The notes beneath the pieces are model-generated. The model was given only the letters and a program-made list of their open reading frames with translations. It was not told the origin of the DNA and searched no databases. The position numbers were made by a program, and so were the translations under genes. A DNA stretch of 64,000 nucleotides from CAVZXS01 sp963779325 (GTDB lineage: Bacteria; Bacteroidota; Bacteroidia; Chitinophagales; Chitinophagaceae), in NCBI GenBank assembly GCA_963779325.1, contig CAVZXS010000022.1:1-64000 (forward strand), written 5' to 3'. This document shows, piece by piece, positions 32,629-43,054 of the stretch (position 1 is its first letter; each line of letters opens with the position of its first letter).

Positions 32629-34803
32629 ATGATACAACAACCAATTCGTAAAACTTTCGATATCGGCGGTGGCCGAATGATTACCATCGAAACAGGTCGC
32701 CTGGCACGTCAAGCCAACGGTTCTGTAACTGTATCTATGGGCAACTGTATGATATTGGCTACCGTGGTAGCAAATAAAGAAGCCAAGGAAGGACAGGATT
32801 TCTTTCCTCTTTCGGTTGACTACCAGGAAAAGTTTGCATCTGCCGGTCGTATACCCGGTTCGTTTTTCAAAAGAGAAGCGAGATTGAATGATTATGAGAT
32901 ACTGACTTCGCGTTTGATAGACCGTGCTTTGCGTCCTTTATTTCCTGAGGATTATTTATGCGAAGTGCAGGTACTTATATCGCTCATCAGCAGCGATCCG
33001 GAAGTAATGCCCGATGCGATGGCATGTTTAGCGGCATCCGCGGCATTGGCTGTTTCAGATATTCCCATTAAAGAAATTATTTCTGAAGTTCGTGTATCCC
33101 GTGTTGACGGCGAGTTTGTAGTAAACCCTTCGCGCAGCCAGATGGAGATAAGCGATATGGATTTCATTATTGCAGCTACTGATAAGAACTTGATGATGGT
33201 GGAAGGTGAAAGCAAAGAATGCAGCGAAGCTGATTTATGCAGGGCCTTACAAATTGGCCATGACGCAATTAAAATACAAGTGAAGGCGCAGGAAGAATTA
33301 AGAGACCTGGTAGGTGTAAAAGGAAAAAGAGATTATAAAAAACCTGCTACAGATGATGCACTGCAGGCTAAAGTAAATGAGTTTGCCAAACAGAAGGTAT
33401 ATGAAGTAGCCAAAGGCAAATACGCCAAGTCAGAGCGTTCGGATAAATTCAGCGCCATTAAAGATGAATTGATGGACTTTTTGAAGAAAGATGCAGGTTT
33501 AGCTGAAACTGAAAGCCTTCCCGAACAAACAAAGAAATTAGCCAAAGTATATTATGCCGATTTACAATATTATGTAGTTCGGGATATGATTTTGAATGAA
33601 AAAATAAGATTGGACGGCCGAGGATTGGAAGATGTAAGAGCATTGGATATGGAAGTAGATATTCTTCCTTCTCCGCACGGTGCGTCAGTTTTTACAAGAG
33701 GTGAAACTCAGTCGCTTACAACCGTTACCTTAGGAACTAAGTTAGATGAGTTATTAATAGAAAGCGCAGCAAAATCTGATTATTCTAAATTCATTTTGCA
33801 TTATAATTTCCCACCTTTTTCTACAGGGGAGGTAAAAATGATGCGTGGCCCGGGTCGCAGAGAAGTGGGGCATGGTAACCTGGCAATGCGTTCGTTGAAA
33901 CAAATGTTACCGGGCGGCGATTTTCCGTATACCGTTCGTGTAGTAAGTGATATTTTAGAATCAAACGGATCATCATCCATGGCTACGGTTTGTGCGGGTT
34001 CATTAGCATTAATGGATGCCGGTGTGCCTGTTGCCAAACACGTTTCAGGTGTTGCCATGGGATTGATAAGCAAAGAAGGAAAGTTTGCCATACTTACCGA
34101 TATATTGGGCGATGAAGATCATTTGGGCGATATGGACTTTAAAGTAACAGGTACTAAAGATGGTATTTGCGGTGTACAAATGGATATAAAAGTAGACGGA
34201 TTGCCGATGGAAGTAATGCAACAGGCATTGGACCAGGCACGTCGCGGTCGCTTACATATATTAGATGCGATGTACAAGTGTATGCCTGAAGCAAGAAACG
34301 AAGTGAAACCGCATGCGCCGCGTATGGTGAAAATGTATATTGACCGCGAGTTTATTGGCGCGGTGATAGGGCCGGGCGGTAAAATTATACAGGAAATACA
34401 AAGAGAGACGGGAACAACGATTAATTTGGAAGAAAAGAATAATATGGGAGAGATCAGCATCTTTGGTGTAGACAAAGAAGGAGTACAAAGAGCCGAAAGC
34501 TGGATTAAAGGTATTGTAGTGGTACCGTCAGTTGGCGATGTGTATGAAGCGGTGGTAAAATCTATCATGCCGTTTGGTGCATTCGTAGAGTTTTTACCGG
34601 GCAAGCAGGGATTGGTACATATATCTGAAGTAAGCTGGAAGCGCCTGGAAACATTGGAAGGTGTATTGAATGAAGGTGATGTAATAAAAGTAAAACTGAT
34701 CGGTACCGATCCTAAATCGGGTAAGTTTAAACTGAGCAGAAAAATTTTATTGCCAAAGCCCGAAGGTCAGCGTCAGCAGGCTGATGACAGACAACAGTCA
34801 TAA
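32629..34803 (+). CDS. pnp: Polyribonucleotide nucleotidyltransferase (PNPase)
   Basis: A phosphorolytic 3'-5' exoribonuclease of the degradosome type, 724 residues. The first RNase PH domain holds DYQEKFASAGRIPGSFFKRE, a helical linker lies at about 225-310, and the second RNase PH domain has TRGETQSLTTVTLGT, FPPFSTGEVKMMRGPGRREVGHGNLA and the catalytic LTDILGDEDHLGDMDFKVTGT. A KH domain (FIGAVIGPGGKIIQEIQRET) and an S1 domain (VGDVYEAVVKSIMPFGAFVE) close it. All parts are complete. A terminator follows 20 nt after the stop. Confidence 0.97.
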   Translation: MIQQPIRKTFDIGGGRMITIETGRLARQANGSVTVSMGNCMILATVVANKEAKEGQDFFPLSVDYQEKFASAGRIPGSFFKREARLNDYEILTSRLIDRALRPLFPEDYLCEVQVLISLISSDPEVMPDAMACLAASAALAVSDIPIKEIISEVRVSRVDGEFVVNPSRSQMEISDMDFIIAATDKNLMMVEGESKECSEADLCRALQIGHDAIKIQVKAQEELRDLVGVKGKRDYKKPATDDALQAKVNEFAKQKVYEVAKGKYAKSERSDKFSAIKDELMDFLKKDAGLAETESLPEQTKKLAKVYYADLQYYVVRDMILNEKIRLDGRGLEDVRALDMEVDILPSPHGASVFTRGETQSLTTVTLGTKLDELLIESAAKSDYSKFILHYNFPPFSTGEVKMMRGPGRREVGHGNLAMRSLKQMLPGGDFPYTVRVVSDILESNGSSSMATVCAGSLALMDAGVPVAKHVSGVAMGLISKEGKFAILTDILGDEDHLGDMDFKVTGTKDGICGVQMDIKVDGLPMEVMQQALDQARRGRLHILDAMYKCMPEARNEVKPHAPRMVKMYIDREFIGAVIGPGGKIIQEIQRETGTTINLEEKNNMGEISIFGVDKEGVQRAESWIKGIVVVPSVGDVYEAVVKSIMPFGAFVEFLPGKQGLVHISEVSWKRLETLEGVLNEGDVIKVKLIGTDPKSGKFKLSRKILLPKPEGQRQQADDRQQS

Positions 34804-35372
34804 AATTTTATATAAATATTTCAAAAGCCGCTCACTAATGGGTGGCTTTTTTTATGTACCCTTGCGGGTTTTTCAGTTATTGGCTTAAGAACAACTTCGG
34901 GTTATACTTGAAAACGCCGCTCCTTAGCGAAATAAATGTCTTGCGTTTTGATAAGAGATAAGTTTGTATATCAAACAAAACCTGCGACAACAATTTGTAA
35001 GGAAATTTTTTAGGGTCAATACTGCGGAAAAATATTTGCTGCTCCCCTTTTATAAATAAATATTGATGTGCCCGTCCCGGTTATACAGATTGAAAGCTAA
35101 ATGATTTTAAAAAAATAATTTAGCATATACCGCAAATTATAAAAAAACTATGTTACTTTGCTTCACCGCATATCCTTGAACAATCTTCCGGTTAAATCCT
35201 CTCCTTGATTAATTATTACGGTCCCGATCCTTTGTGTAATTCCTTTTAGTACTATCAGTATCTTATAATTTATCTTTTTATCTGTGTAAAGCCGTTTAAG
35301 TTAACAAACCATGTAACCTTAGCAATGCAGGTCACCAAACCGAAATTCGTCATTCGCTAAACATACATAAAT
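34804..35372. other. 569-nt upstream region of the giant surface-protein gene
   Basis: After the pnp terminator there is AT-rich DNA without a protein-like ORF and without heptads. GTTACTTTGCTTCACC at 35151-35166 is a possible -7 region (one base short of TAnnTTTG), which would give a leader of about 200 nt for the 35373 gene. Nothing else is recognisable. Confidence 0.4.
34823..34853 (+). terminator. Terminator of pnp
   Basis: aaaagccgctc pairs with gggtggctttt (two G-T wobbles), followed by T7. Confidence 0.85.
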
Positions 35373-38300
35373 ATGAGACACACCTTTACACAGGTAATTT
35401 GCCTGCCCGCAAAAAAGGGCGGTAAATTTTTGTTTACACTCGCTTCACTGTTATTTTATTTAAACTCATTTGCACATGTTGTAAACGGCTACACTGCGGC
35501 CTGTAATGCGGGTCCGTATTATACTGTCGACGCCAATGTTTCAAGTGTAAATGCAGCATCTAATTATGCCTGGCAATACAAAAACAGCTCGGGCAAATGG
35601 GTGTGTATAGTAAATGGCAGTAATACTATTAATGGTGTTACTTACATTGTAAGCGGGGCCATTTCCAAAGCTACTACTAACCCGGTACCGATAGTTTTTA
35701 CCAATCCCGGCAGTGGTTTACAAGGACTGATTATCCGTTGTGTAATATCTGACGGCTCAGGAGTAAATCCGTGTAATATGCCTTCAGGCAATACATGGAA
35801 TTCCGATGCTGCAAGTAAAAATCACATTGTAAATGTTAACGGCACGCCATGTGCAACAAATACAAATTGTTCCTGTCCCGGCAACTTGGTAACCAATCCA
35901 AGTTTCGAGAGTGGTACAACAGGTTGGTCTTGGTCGGGCGGTACGCTGTCAAAGGGAACCGGCGCTGTTGCATGCGGCAGTTTTTCCGGCGATTTTCAAA
36001 TTACAAAAAGCACAGGCAATTGGGTTTCGCAAAGAATAGCAACCGACTTACCCGCAGGTACAATAATTAATGCAAGCGCATACGCCGGTACACACGATAA
36101 CAGCTTTTCTCATTACCTGGTCATTGATTTTTTCAATGCAAATAATGTTTGGATATCTAATTCAACCATAGAAGTCAATAAAGTTTTATCAAACGCCCCT
36201 ACAGGACCGCAATTATATTCCTGGACAGGTACAGTGCCTGCCGGAGCTAAATATGTAAATGTTGGTTTTACAGGTTCGGGTAACTGGCTCAAAACCGATC
36301 AGTGGTGTGTAACGACAAGTCCGCCTTCTGCAAATGGCTCTATTGGGGATCGTGTTTGGTTAGATGCTGACGGTGATGGTATTCAAGATGCCTCTGAGAC
36401 CGTTGGCCTCACCGGCATTACAGTACAATTAAAAAATGCTGCCGGAAACATTATTGCAACTACTACTACCAATGCAACCGGGAATTATTTATTCAGCGGT
36501 CTTCCCGCAGGTAATTACAGAGTTGTGTTTCCTGTTTCAATCAACGGAGCTATAGTAACAGGGCAGAATGCAGGTGCAGACGATAATGTTGACAGTGACG
36601 CAAGCCAAACAACAGGTGAAACACCGGTTATTTCATTGGCGGCCGGGCAAAAAATAACCAATGTAGATGCCGGTTATTGCCCTACAACACTGCGGCTTGG
36701 TAACAGAGTTTGGAATGATATCAATAATAACGGGATCAATGACGGCGAAGCCGGAATACCCAATGTAACCGTACATTTATATAAAGATGATAATAATGAT
36801 AATGTTCCCGATGGAGCTGCCATCGCTTCAGTAACTACTGATGCGTTTGGTTATTATTCGTTTAATAATCTTGGTCCGGGTAATTATATTGTTGGTGTGG
36901 TTAATCCTGCGGGTTTTGTAAGCAGTTCTGTAAACGGCGGAGATCCTGACAACAATATTAATTTTGATGACAATGGACAGCTAAGTACGGGAAATGAAAC
37001 AAGGGGTTTGGCAATAACATTGGTAGCCGGTACAGAACCTGATGGTACCAATAACAATACAAACAACAATATCACATACGATTTCGGGTTTTACCAGCGC
37101 AACCCGGCACTTGGTTCTATAGGAGATCGTGTATGGCTTGATGCTGATGGTGACGGTATCCAGGATGCATCGGAGACAGGCGGTATTAGCGGTGTAACGG
37201 TTCAATTAAAAAATAGTCTCGGGGTTGTAATTGCAACTACAACTACTAATGCAACCGGTAATTATTTATTCTCCGGGTTGGCGGCAGGTAACTATACCGT
37301 AGTATTTCCGACAGCTATCAGCGGTTCTGCAGCAACTGTACAAAATGCCGGAGTCGATGATGATGTAGACAGTGATGCAAGCCAAACAACAGGTGAAACA
37401 TCAGTTATTTCGTTGGCAGCGGGACAGAATATAACCAATGTCGATGCGGGTTATTCCCCGATTATTTTAGCATTGGGCGACCGGGCGTTTTTTGATGTAA
37501 ATAATAACGGAGTAAGAGATGCTGCTGAAACCGGCATACCCGGCCTGGCAGTTAATTTATACAAGGATAATGATAATGATAATATTGCCGACGGAACTGC
37601 AATAGCTACCACTACTACTAACGGTACAGGTAACTACCTTTTCTCTAATCTTGCACCGGGTAATTATATCGTAGGTGTTACCCCTCCGGCCGGATATACT
37701 TCAAGTACAAATTCTGCTATTGATCCGGATAATGATATTGATGCGGATGATAACGGTACCAACCGGGCAGGTGCAGAATGGAGAGGCCTATCTATTACGT
37801 TGGCTGCCGGTACTGAATTTAACGGTACTGCGTCAAATACAAATACGAATATTTCTTACGACTTCGGTTTCTTCCAACCGGCGCCGGCGTCTTTAGGCGA
37901 TCGAGTTTGGAAAGATGATAATGGTGACGGTATACAGGACGCCGGTGAAACAGGTGTTGCAGGAGTAACAGTTACACTACTTAATGACGACGGCCTGGTG
38001 GTAGCAACTACTACCACAGATGCACAGGGTAATTATAAATTCAGCAACCTTGTACCCGGCGATTACACAGTAAGGATTACACCTCCTGCCAATTATACGT
38101 TAACTGCAAATGATCAGGGCGGTGATGATAATACGGACAGTGATTTCGATCCAATCACATTCACCACCGGAACAATTACACTTACAGCAGGTGAAAACAG
38201 AACGGATGTAGATGCAGGACTTAAATTCTCTCAACCTGCCGGAACAAGTGTTGGCGACCGCGTATGGCTTGATACAAATGGAGATGGTATACAGGACGCA

Positions 38301-41237
38301 GGTGAGCCGGGAGTTTCGGGTATTCTAGTTACATTGTATAACAGTGCAGGTGTTGCTGTCGCAAGTACTTACACTGATGTAGACGGTAATTATCTGTTTA
38401 CAGATGTTGCGCCGGGTAATTACTCAGTTGGCGTAAGCCTGCCGCCGGCATTTGTTTTCACGGCAAACGCGGGTGCGTTAAACGATGAGACCAACAGTGA
38501 TATAATTCCTGCGACAGGAAGAACAGTTTCATTTGCAGTAAATGCAGGCGATCAAATAACACATGTGGATGCGGGTATTAAACCGCAACAACCTGCTAAT
38601 GCAAGTGTAGGAGATTTTGTATGGAATGATTTAAATAAAAATGGCGCACAAGATACCGGTGAACCGGGTATTGCGGGAGTAACGGTAAGATTGGTTAATG
38701 CAGTAACCAATGCTATAATCGCAACCACTGTTACAGATGCTGCGGGTAAGTATATTTTTAACGATGTGTCTCCTGGTAATTATCTTGTAGATTTTGTTAG
38801 CCCCGCAGGCTATACAACAACAACCAAGTTAAATGATTTTGCCACCTTGTTTGGAACAGACAGTGATGTTGATCCGGCTACAAGCAGAACTTCTGCATTT
38901 ATACTCAGCGCAGGACAAAGAATAACTACGGTAGATGCGGGTTATTGGTTATCTGCACCTCCGGGTACAGGAAAAATTGGTGACAGAGTATGGAATGATG
39001 TAAACGGAAATGGTATACAGGATGCAGGCGAACCGGGTCTTGCGGGTATTACCGTTACGCTTTATGATGCGGCAGGAATTGCTATAAAACAAACTGTTAC
39101 GGATCAGAACGGTAATTACGTATTTACTGATTTGGCTGCCGGTAACTATACGGTTGGTTTCAGTAATCTGCCGGAGGGCTTTATATTCACAACACCGGGT
39201 GCGGGAACACCTGCAACAGGTAGTGATGCCAACCCCGGAACCGGAAGAACAGGAGTTATCACTCTCGCCGGCGGACAAGTGAATCTTGATGTGGATGCCG
39301 GTATCAGACCAATTGCAGCAGGCACGGCTTCATTAGGAAATAGAGTTTGGTACGATTTAAATAATAATGGTATACAGGATGCCGGTGAACCGGGTGTTCA
39401 AAATGTAACGGTTGAATTGCTTGATGCTGCCGGCAACCCGGTAGATAAAGATCCTGTTACAATTGGTATACAACCTGGAACGGCAGTCACAAACGCATTA
39501 GGCGAGTATCTCTTTACCGGTCTTGATGCAGGAGACTACAGGGTTCGTTTCAGTACATTGCCTGCCGGTTACACAATTGTAACCAAAGGTGCCGGTGTTG
39601 ATCGTAATATTGACAGTGATGGCAATCCGCTTTCAGGCGGTTCATCAACAACCGATGTTGTTACACTGGCGCCAAACCAAGACAGATTAGATATTGACTT
39701 GGGTATATTTAATGCAACCGCTCCGTTAGGACAAATTGGAGATCGTGTTTGGTTCGATGCAAATAACAATGGTGTTCAGGATGCAGGTGAACAGGGAGTA
39801 CCGGGTGTCTCTGTTTCTTTACTCAATGCTGCCGGTAATGTAGTAAGTACAACAGTAACGGATAAAGATGGTCTTTACAAATTTGTAAATCTTGCCGATG
39901 GGACTTACTCAGTACAGTTTAGTAATCTGCCTGCAGGTTTTGTTTTCTCCCCGGCTAATTTGGGCGGTAATGATAATACAGATAGTGATGCTGATCCTGC
40001 AACAGGCAGAACGGGAACTTATACTATTACCGTTGGCGCAACCAACTTAACTGTTGACGCAGGTATTTACTCAACAAAAGCTGCTTTGGGCGATTATGTG
40101 TGGTTTGATGCTAATAGCAACGGAACACAGGATGCGAATGAAAGCGGTATTGCAGGGGTAACTGTTACATTGTACAATACCGCAGGTACTGCCATTGCAT
40201 CTGCAATTACAGATCAGAATGGCGGATATTTCTTTAGTAATCTTGATGCAGGTTCTTATACAGTAGGATTTACAACTATACCGGCGCAAACGGTATTTAC
40301 AACGCAGGATGCACCTGCTGCCGGCGATGCTGCGGACAGTGATGTAAATCCTGCTATCGGCAGAACAGGAACTGTAACACTTGCAGCCGGACAAGTAAAC
40401 CGTACCGTTGATGCAGGCGTTAAGCCGTCTATTCCGGCTACAATAGGAGATTATGTTTGGAGTGATCTTGACAGAGACGGTTTACAAGATGCAGGCGAAC
40501 CGGGTGTTGCAGGTGTAACCGTTACATTGTTCAATGCTGCCAACCAACCCATTGGTTCCGCTATAACAGATGGTAACGGATTCTATCAAATTAGCAATGT
40601 GCCTGCGGGTACGGGATATTACCTTGTATTTGGTAATAAGCCGGATGCTGCAGCTCCATGGACAACGCAAAACGCAGGCGGTGCGGGTGCAAATGATAAC
40701 AGTAAAGTAAATGCCGCCGGTCAAACAGCTCCTTTCAATATAGCGGAAGGTCAAAACATAACCAACTTAGATGCAGGTTTAGTTAAGCCAATTAATTTAA
40801 GCGGTAATGTATGGCATGATGTGAATGCAATGTCTGATGGCTTTGTTAATAATAGCGGCGCTTCAAATGTTCCGCCGGCTGTAAACATACCGGTTGGTTT
40901 GAGGGCATACCTGGTAAACAATAGTACGGGCCTTGTCGAGCAGGTTGCATTTGTGAATAGTGCGACGGGCACATTCTTGTTCAACGATATTTCGCCAAAC
41001 AGTGTTTATTCTGTTGTTCTCAGCAGTGCGCAGGGTATTATCGGCAATCCGCCGCCTGCACAATTATTACCCTCAGGTTGGGAAAATACCGGTCAGAAAA
41101 ATGCGAACCCTCCAAACAGTCCGGCAGGTAATGATGGTGTAAATGACGGCAGAGTGATTGTACCGGTTGGAACTTCCGATATTATCAATATAAATTTTGG
41201 TATCAGGCTTAAAGGAGGTGATATCGTAATCGGATAA
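35373..41237 (+). CDS. Giant secreted SdrD_B-repeat surface protein
   Basis: A 1954-residue exported protein: a signal peptide (FLFTLASLLFYLNSFAH), an N-terminal region with a CBM-like NLVTNPSFESGTTGW, then tandem SdrD_B (CNA-B-like) domains. Repeats begin near residues 323, 440, 582, 700, 840, 959, 1078, 1201, 1320, 1454, 1571 and 1690, with a degenerate thirteenth near 1808. Each starts like IGDRVWxDxNGDGIQDAGE, with a calcium-loop DxDxDG pattern, and ends DVDAGY or similar. It is likely a long stiff adhesin stalk. No T9SS sorting domain is seen at its end (RLKGGDIVIG), which is odd for this phylum. The next gene has one. Confidence 0.88.
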   Translation: MRHTFTQVICLPAKKGGKFLFTLASLLFYLNSFAHVVNGYTAACNAGPYYTVDANVSSVNAASNYAWQYKNSSGKWVCIVNGSNTINGVTYIVSGAISKATTNPVPIVFTNPGSGLQGLIIRCVISDGSGVNPCNMPSGNTWNSDAASKNHIVNVNGTPCATNTNCSCPGNLVTNPSFESGTTGWSWSGGTLSKGTGAVACGSFSGDFQITKSTGNWVSQRIATDLPAGTIINASAYAGTHDNSFSHYLVIDFFNANNVWISNSTIEVNKVLSNAPTGPQLYSWTGTVPAGAKYVNVGFTGSGNWLKTDQWCVTTSPPSANGSIGDRVWLDADGDGIQDASETVGLTGITVQLKNAAGNIIATTTTNATGNYLFSGLPAGNYRVVFPVSINGAIVTGQNAGADDNVDSDASQTTGETPVISLAAGQKITNVDAGYCPTTLRLGNRVWNDINNNGINDGEAGIPNVTVHLYKDDNNDNVPDGAAIASVTTDAFGYYSFNNLGPGNYIVGVVNPAGFVSSSVNGGDPDNNINFDDNGQLSTGNETRGLAITLVAGTEPDGTNNNTNNNITYDFGFYQRNPALGSIGDRVWLDADGDGIQDASETGGISGVTVQLKNSLGVVIATTTTNATGNYLFSGLAAGNYTVVFPTAISGSAATVQNAGVDDDVDSDASQTTGETSVISLAAGQNITNVDAGYSPIILALGDRAFFDVNNNGVRDAAETGIPGLAVNLYKDNDNDNIADGTAIATTTTNGTGNYLFSNLAPGNYIVGVTPPAGYTSSTNSAIDPDNDIDADDNGTNRAGAEWRGLSITLAAGTEFNGTASNTNTNISYDFGFFQPAPASLGDRVWKDDNGDGIQDAGETGVAGVTVTLLNDDGLVVATTTTDAQGNYKFSNLVPGDYTVRITPPANYTLTANDQGGDDNTDSDFDPITFTTGTITLTAGENRTDVDAGLKFSQPAGTSVGDRVWLDTNGDGIQDAGEPGVSGILVTLYNSAGVAVASTYTDVDGNYLFTDVAPGNYSVGVSLPPAFVFTANAGALNDETNSDIIPATGRTVSFAVNAGDQITHVDAGIKPQQPANASVGDFVWNDLNKNGAQDTGEPGIAGVTVRLVNAVTNAIIATTVTDAAGKYIFNDVSPGNYLVDFVSPAGYTTTTKLNDFATLFGTDSDVDPATSRTSAFILSAGQRITTVDAGYWLSAPPGTGKIGDRVWNDVNGNGIQDAGEPGLAGITVTLYDAAGIAIKQTVTDQNGNYVFTDLAAGNYTVGFSNLPEGFIFTTPGAGTPATGSDANPGTGRTGVITLAGGQVNLDVDAGIRPIAAGTASLGNRVWYDLNNNGIQDAGEPGVQNVTVELLDAAGNPVDKDPVTIGIQPGTAVTNALGEYLFTGLDAGDYRVRFSTLPAGYTIVTKGAGVDRNIDSDGNPLSGGSSTTDVVTLAPNQDRLDIDLGIFNATAPLGQIGDRVWFDANNNGVQDAGEQGVPGVSVSLLNAAGNVVSTTVTDKDGLYKFVNLADGTYSVQFSNLPAGFVFSPANLGGNDNTDSDADPATGRTGTYTITVGATNLTVDAGIYSTKAALGDYVWFDANSNGTQDANESGIAGVTVTLYNTAGTAIASAITDQNGGYFFSNLDAGSYTVGFTTIPAQTVFTTQDAPAAGDAADSDVNPAIGRTGTVTLAAGQVNRTVDAGVKPSIPATIGDYVWSDLDRDGLQDAGEPGVAGVTVTLFNAANQPIGSAITDGNGFYQISNVPAGTGYYLVFGNKPDAAAPWTTQNAGGAGANDNSKVNAAGQTAPFNIAEGQNITNLDAGLVKPINLSGNVWHDVNAMSDGFVNNSGASNVPPAVNIPVGLRAYLVNNSTGLVEQVAFVNSATGTFLFNDISPNSVYSVVLSSAQGIIGNPPPAQLLPSGWENTGQKNANPPNSPAGNDGVNDGRVIVPVGTSDIININFGIRLKGGDIVIG

Positions 41238-41243
41238 TTTCAA

Positions 41244-41277
41244 AAATCATTCACCTGCATAATGCGGGTGAATGATT
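41244..41277 (+). terminator. Hairpin after the giant gene
   Basis: aaatcattcacc pairs with gggtgaatgattt around a 10-nt loop, 6 nt after the stop. There is no long T tract, so it may attenuate rather than end transcription before the T9SS gene. Confidence 0.6.
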
Positions 41278-41314
41278 TACTTTAAAAATATTTTCATAGC
41301 TAAAACTTAAAAAG

Positions 41315-42955
41315 ATGAACACTCAAATTAAAATTTATACACTTGTAATTTGCTTTTTCATAAGCGCAGTTTCTATGGGTCAAACTACTTTGGAGATGAC
41401 CACAAGAAATTTTATCGGCAACCCCCCGGTTGGACCTACTGCAAATGCTATTGGCCCGATTGCTTTCGAAAGAGATCAGAATAACAATAATAATTTTACC
41501 AATCCTACGCCGGCACAGGTTTTATCATTAACCGCGTCGTTCGCTAACCAGGTTTTTACCGGGTTAACCTACAGTAATGTATCAACCGGGTTAACGTTTG
41601 GCGCATCGCCCACTACCGCCGTGGATGCAAACATACCGGCTGTTCAGCGGGCCGATCCTAATGATACTTACAACTTGTTGGGGTCATTTAGCGCCGCAGT
41701 TGGAGGGCCAACAAATAATATGTTTACATCAAACCCGCTTTCGCCGGTAACGGTACAGGGAGGAACAGGCGTAATCGCCGATGGATTATTTAATCCTCCT
41801 GCAAACGGAGCAAATGGTGCATTGGGAGTATTTACTGCCGCTCAAGTATTATTTAATACACAAGGAGGTCCTTCTCTTCACAATAGTGCAACGCGTTATT
41901 ACTTTGGCGATGTTGTTCTCACATTCAACAGGTTTGTAGCCAATCCCGTTATTCATATAGCCGGATTAGGAGGCTCTTACAGATATTTTCCCGTTACAGG
42001 TACCAACCAGAATGATCCTTCGCAATGGCTGTCTACTTTTTTTACAACTGAACTTGAAGTATTAACTACCTCCGGTGTACCTGCTTTAACAAGAATGTCA
42101 GGTAACCAGTTCTTTACTGTTACAGGAAATAATATTACTAACCCGGCTTCATCCCCTAATGGTGCTTCTGTACCTACAGTGGGCGGATTGTTCCAGGATC
42201 TCGGTGCCGCATCAGGAAGCTTCAGGATTAATGGCCCTGCTATAAGAACTGTTGTGTTGAGAGTTTATCTCAGGGGCAGCGATGCATCACAGTTTCCGTG
42301 GTCTACTATCCAGGCGAATGTAGCCGGTGGAAACAGAAATCCTTTTACCGGGGATATTTGGTGGGTTTCAGTCACCGCAGGCGTTGAACAACTTAGCCCT
42401 TTGCCTGCTACCGGCTTAAACTTGAATGCTAACCTCAATGGTAATGATGTAATGTTGAACTGGAAAACATTGTCTGAATCCAATACTAAGCATTTTGAAA
42501 TTGAAAGAAGCTCCGACGGAGTAAACTTCTCCCAATTGGGAACAAAGGCGGCAGCAGGCAGTAGCGTAACCGAGCGCAGTTACGATTTTGCAGATCCTGA
42601 TATGGCCGGTAATATATATTATTATCGTGTTAAGCTGGTAGATATTGATGGTAAGGTTACCTATAGTAACATTGCTGTTGTGCGCAAGGCAGGACGTGTA
42701 AGAAGAATAGTAACATTCCCGAATCCTGCTGAGAGTCAGCTTAATATTGAGTTTTCAAATGCCAAAGGTAACTATAGAGTCAGTTTGTATAACCAAGCAG
42801 GGCAAGAAGTATATACACAAAGGGTAATTGTTGGTTATACAGTACAGTATGTTACTGTCAATCGTAATAAGCTTGCAGGAGGTTCATACATCCTTAAAGT
42901 AAGAAAGGATGATGGAGATGCTGAACCATTTGTTCAAAACGTAATATTGCAATAA
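41315..42955 (+). CDS. Secreted protein with T9SS C-terminal sorting domain
   Basis: A 546-residue exported protein: a signal peptide (LVICFFISAVSMGQ), a large beta-rich region I do not recognise (about 25-360), a fibronectin-like segment (GNDVMLNWKTLSESNTKHFEIERS) and a type A T9SS sorting domain (VTFPNPAESQLNIEFSNAKG through GGSYILKVRKDDG). It is 77 nt downstream of the giant SdrD_B gene and probably functions with it, perhaps as a surface partner. The sorting domain would send it through the outer membrane by the type IX pathway. Confidence 0.85.
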   Translation: MNTQIKIYTLVICFFISAVSMGQTTLEMTTRNFIGNPPVGPTANAIGPIAFERDQNNNNNFTNPTPAQVLSLTASFANQVFTGLTYSNVSTGLTFGASPTTAVDANIPAVQRADPNDTYNLLGSFSAAVGGPTNNMFTSNPLSPVTVQGGTGVIADGLFNPPANGANGALGVFTAAQVLFNTQGGPSLHNSATRYYFGDVVLTFNRFVANPVIHIAGLGGSYRYFPVTGTNQNDPSQWLSTFFTTELEVLTTSGVPALTRMSGNQFFTVTGNNITNPASSPNGASVPTVGGLFQDLGAASGSFRINGPAIRTVVLRVYLRGSDASQFPWSTIQANVAGGNRNPFTGDIWWVSVTAGVEQLSPLPATGLNLNANLNGNDVMLNWKTLSESNTKHFEIERSSDGVNFSQLGTKAAAGSSVTERSYDFADPDMAGNIYYYRVKLVDIDGKVTYSNIAVVRKAGRVRRIVTFPNPAESQLNIEFSNAKGNYRVSLYNQAGQEVYTQRVIVGYTVQYVTVNRNKLAGGSYILKVRKDDGDAEPFVQNVILQ

Positions 42956-42975
42956 ATCATCATTAATAATTTTAT

Positions 42976-43016
42976 TACCCGGGGAAGCGCTTAGTTGCTT
43001 CTCCGGGTATTTTTTT
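42976..43016 (+). terminator. Strong terminator after the T9SS protein gene
   Basis: acccggggaagc pairs with gcttctccgggt and is followed by T7. It separates the surface-protein genes from the hydroxyproline cluster. Confidence 0.9.
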
Positions 43017-43054
43017 ATTCGTTAAATATCTTTAATATTACTAAAACTATCCGC

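Noticed and set aside
41235..41315. Possibility that the giant SdrD_B gene and the T9SS gene are one broken gene
   Set aside because: The giant frame ends cleanly, a hairpin follows, and the next gene begins with its own ATG and signal peptide.
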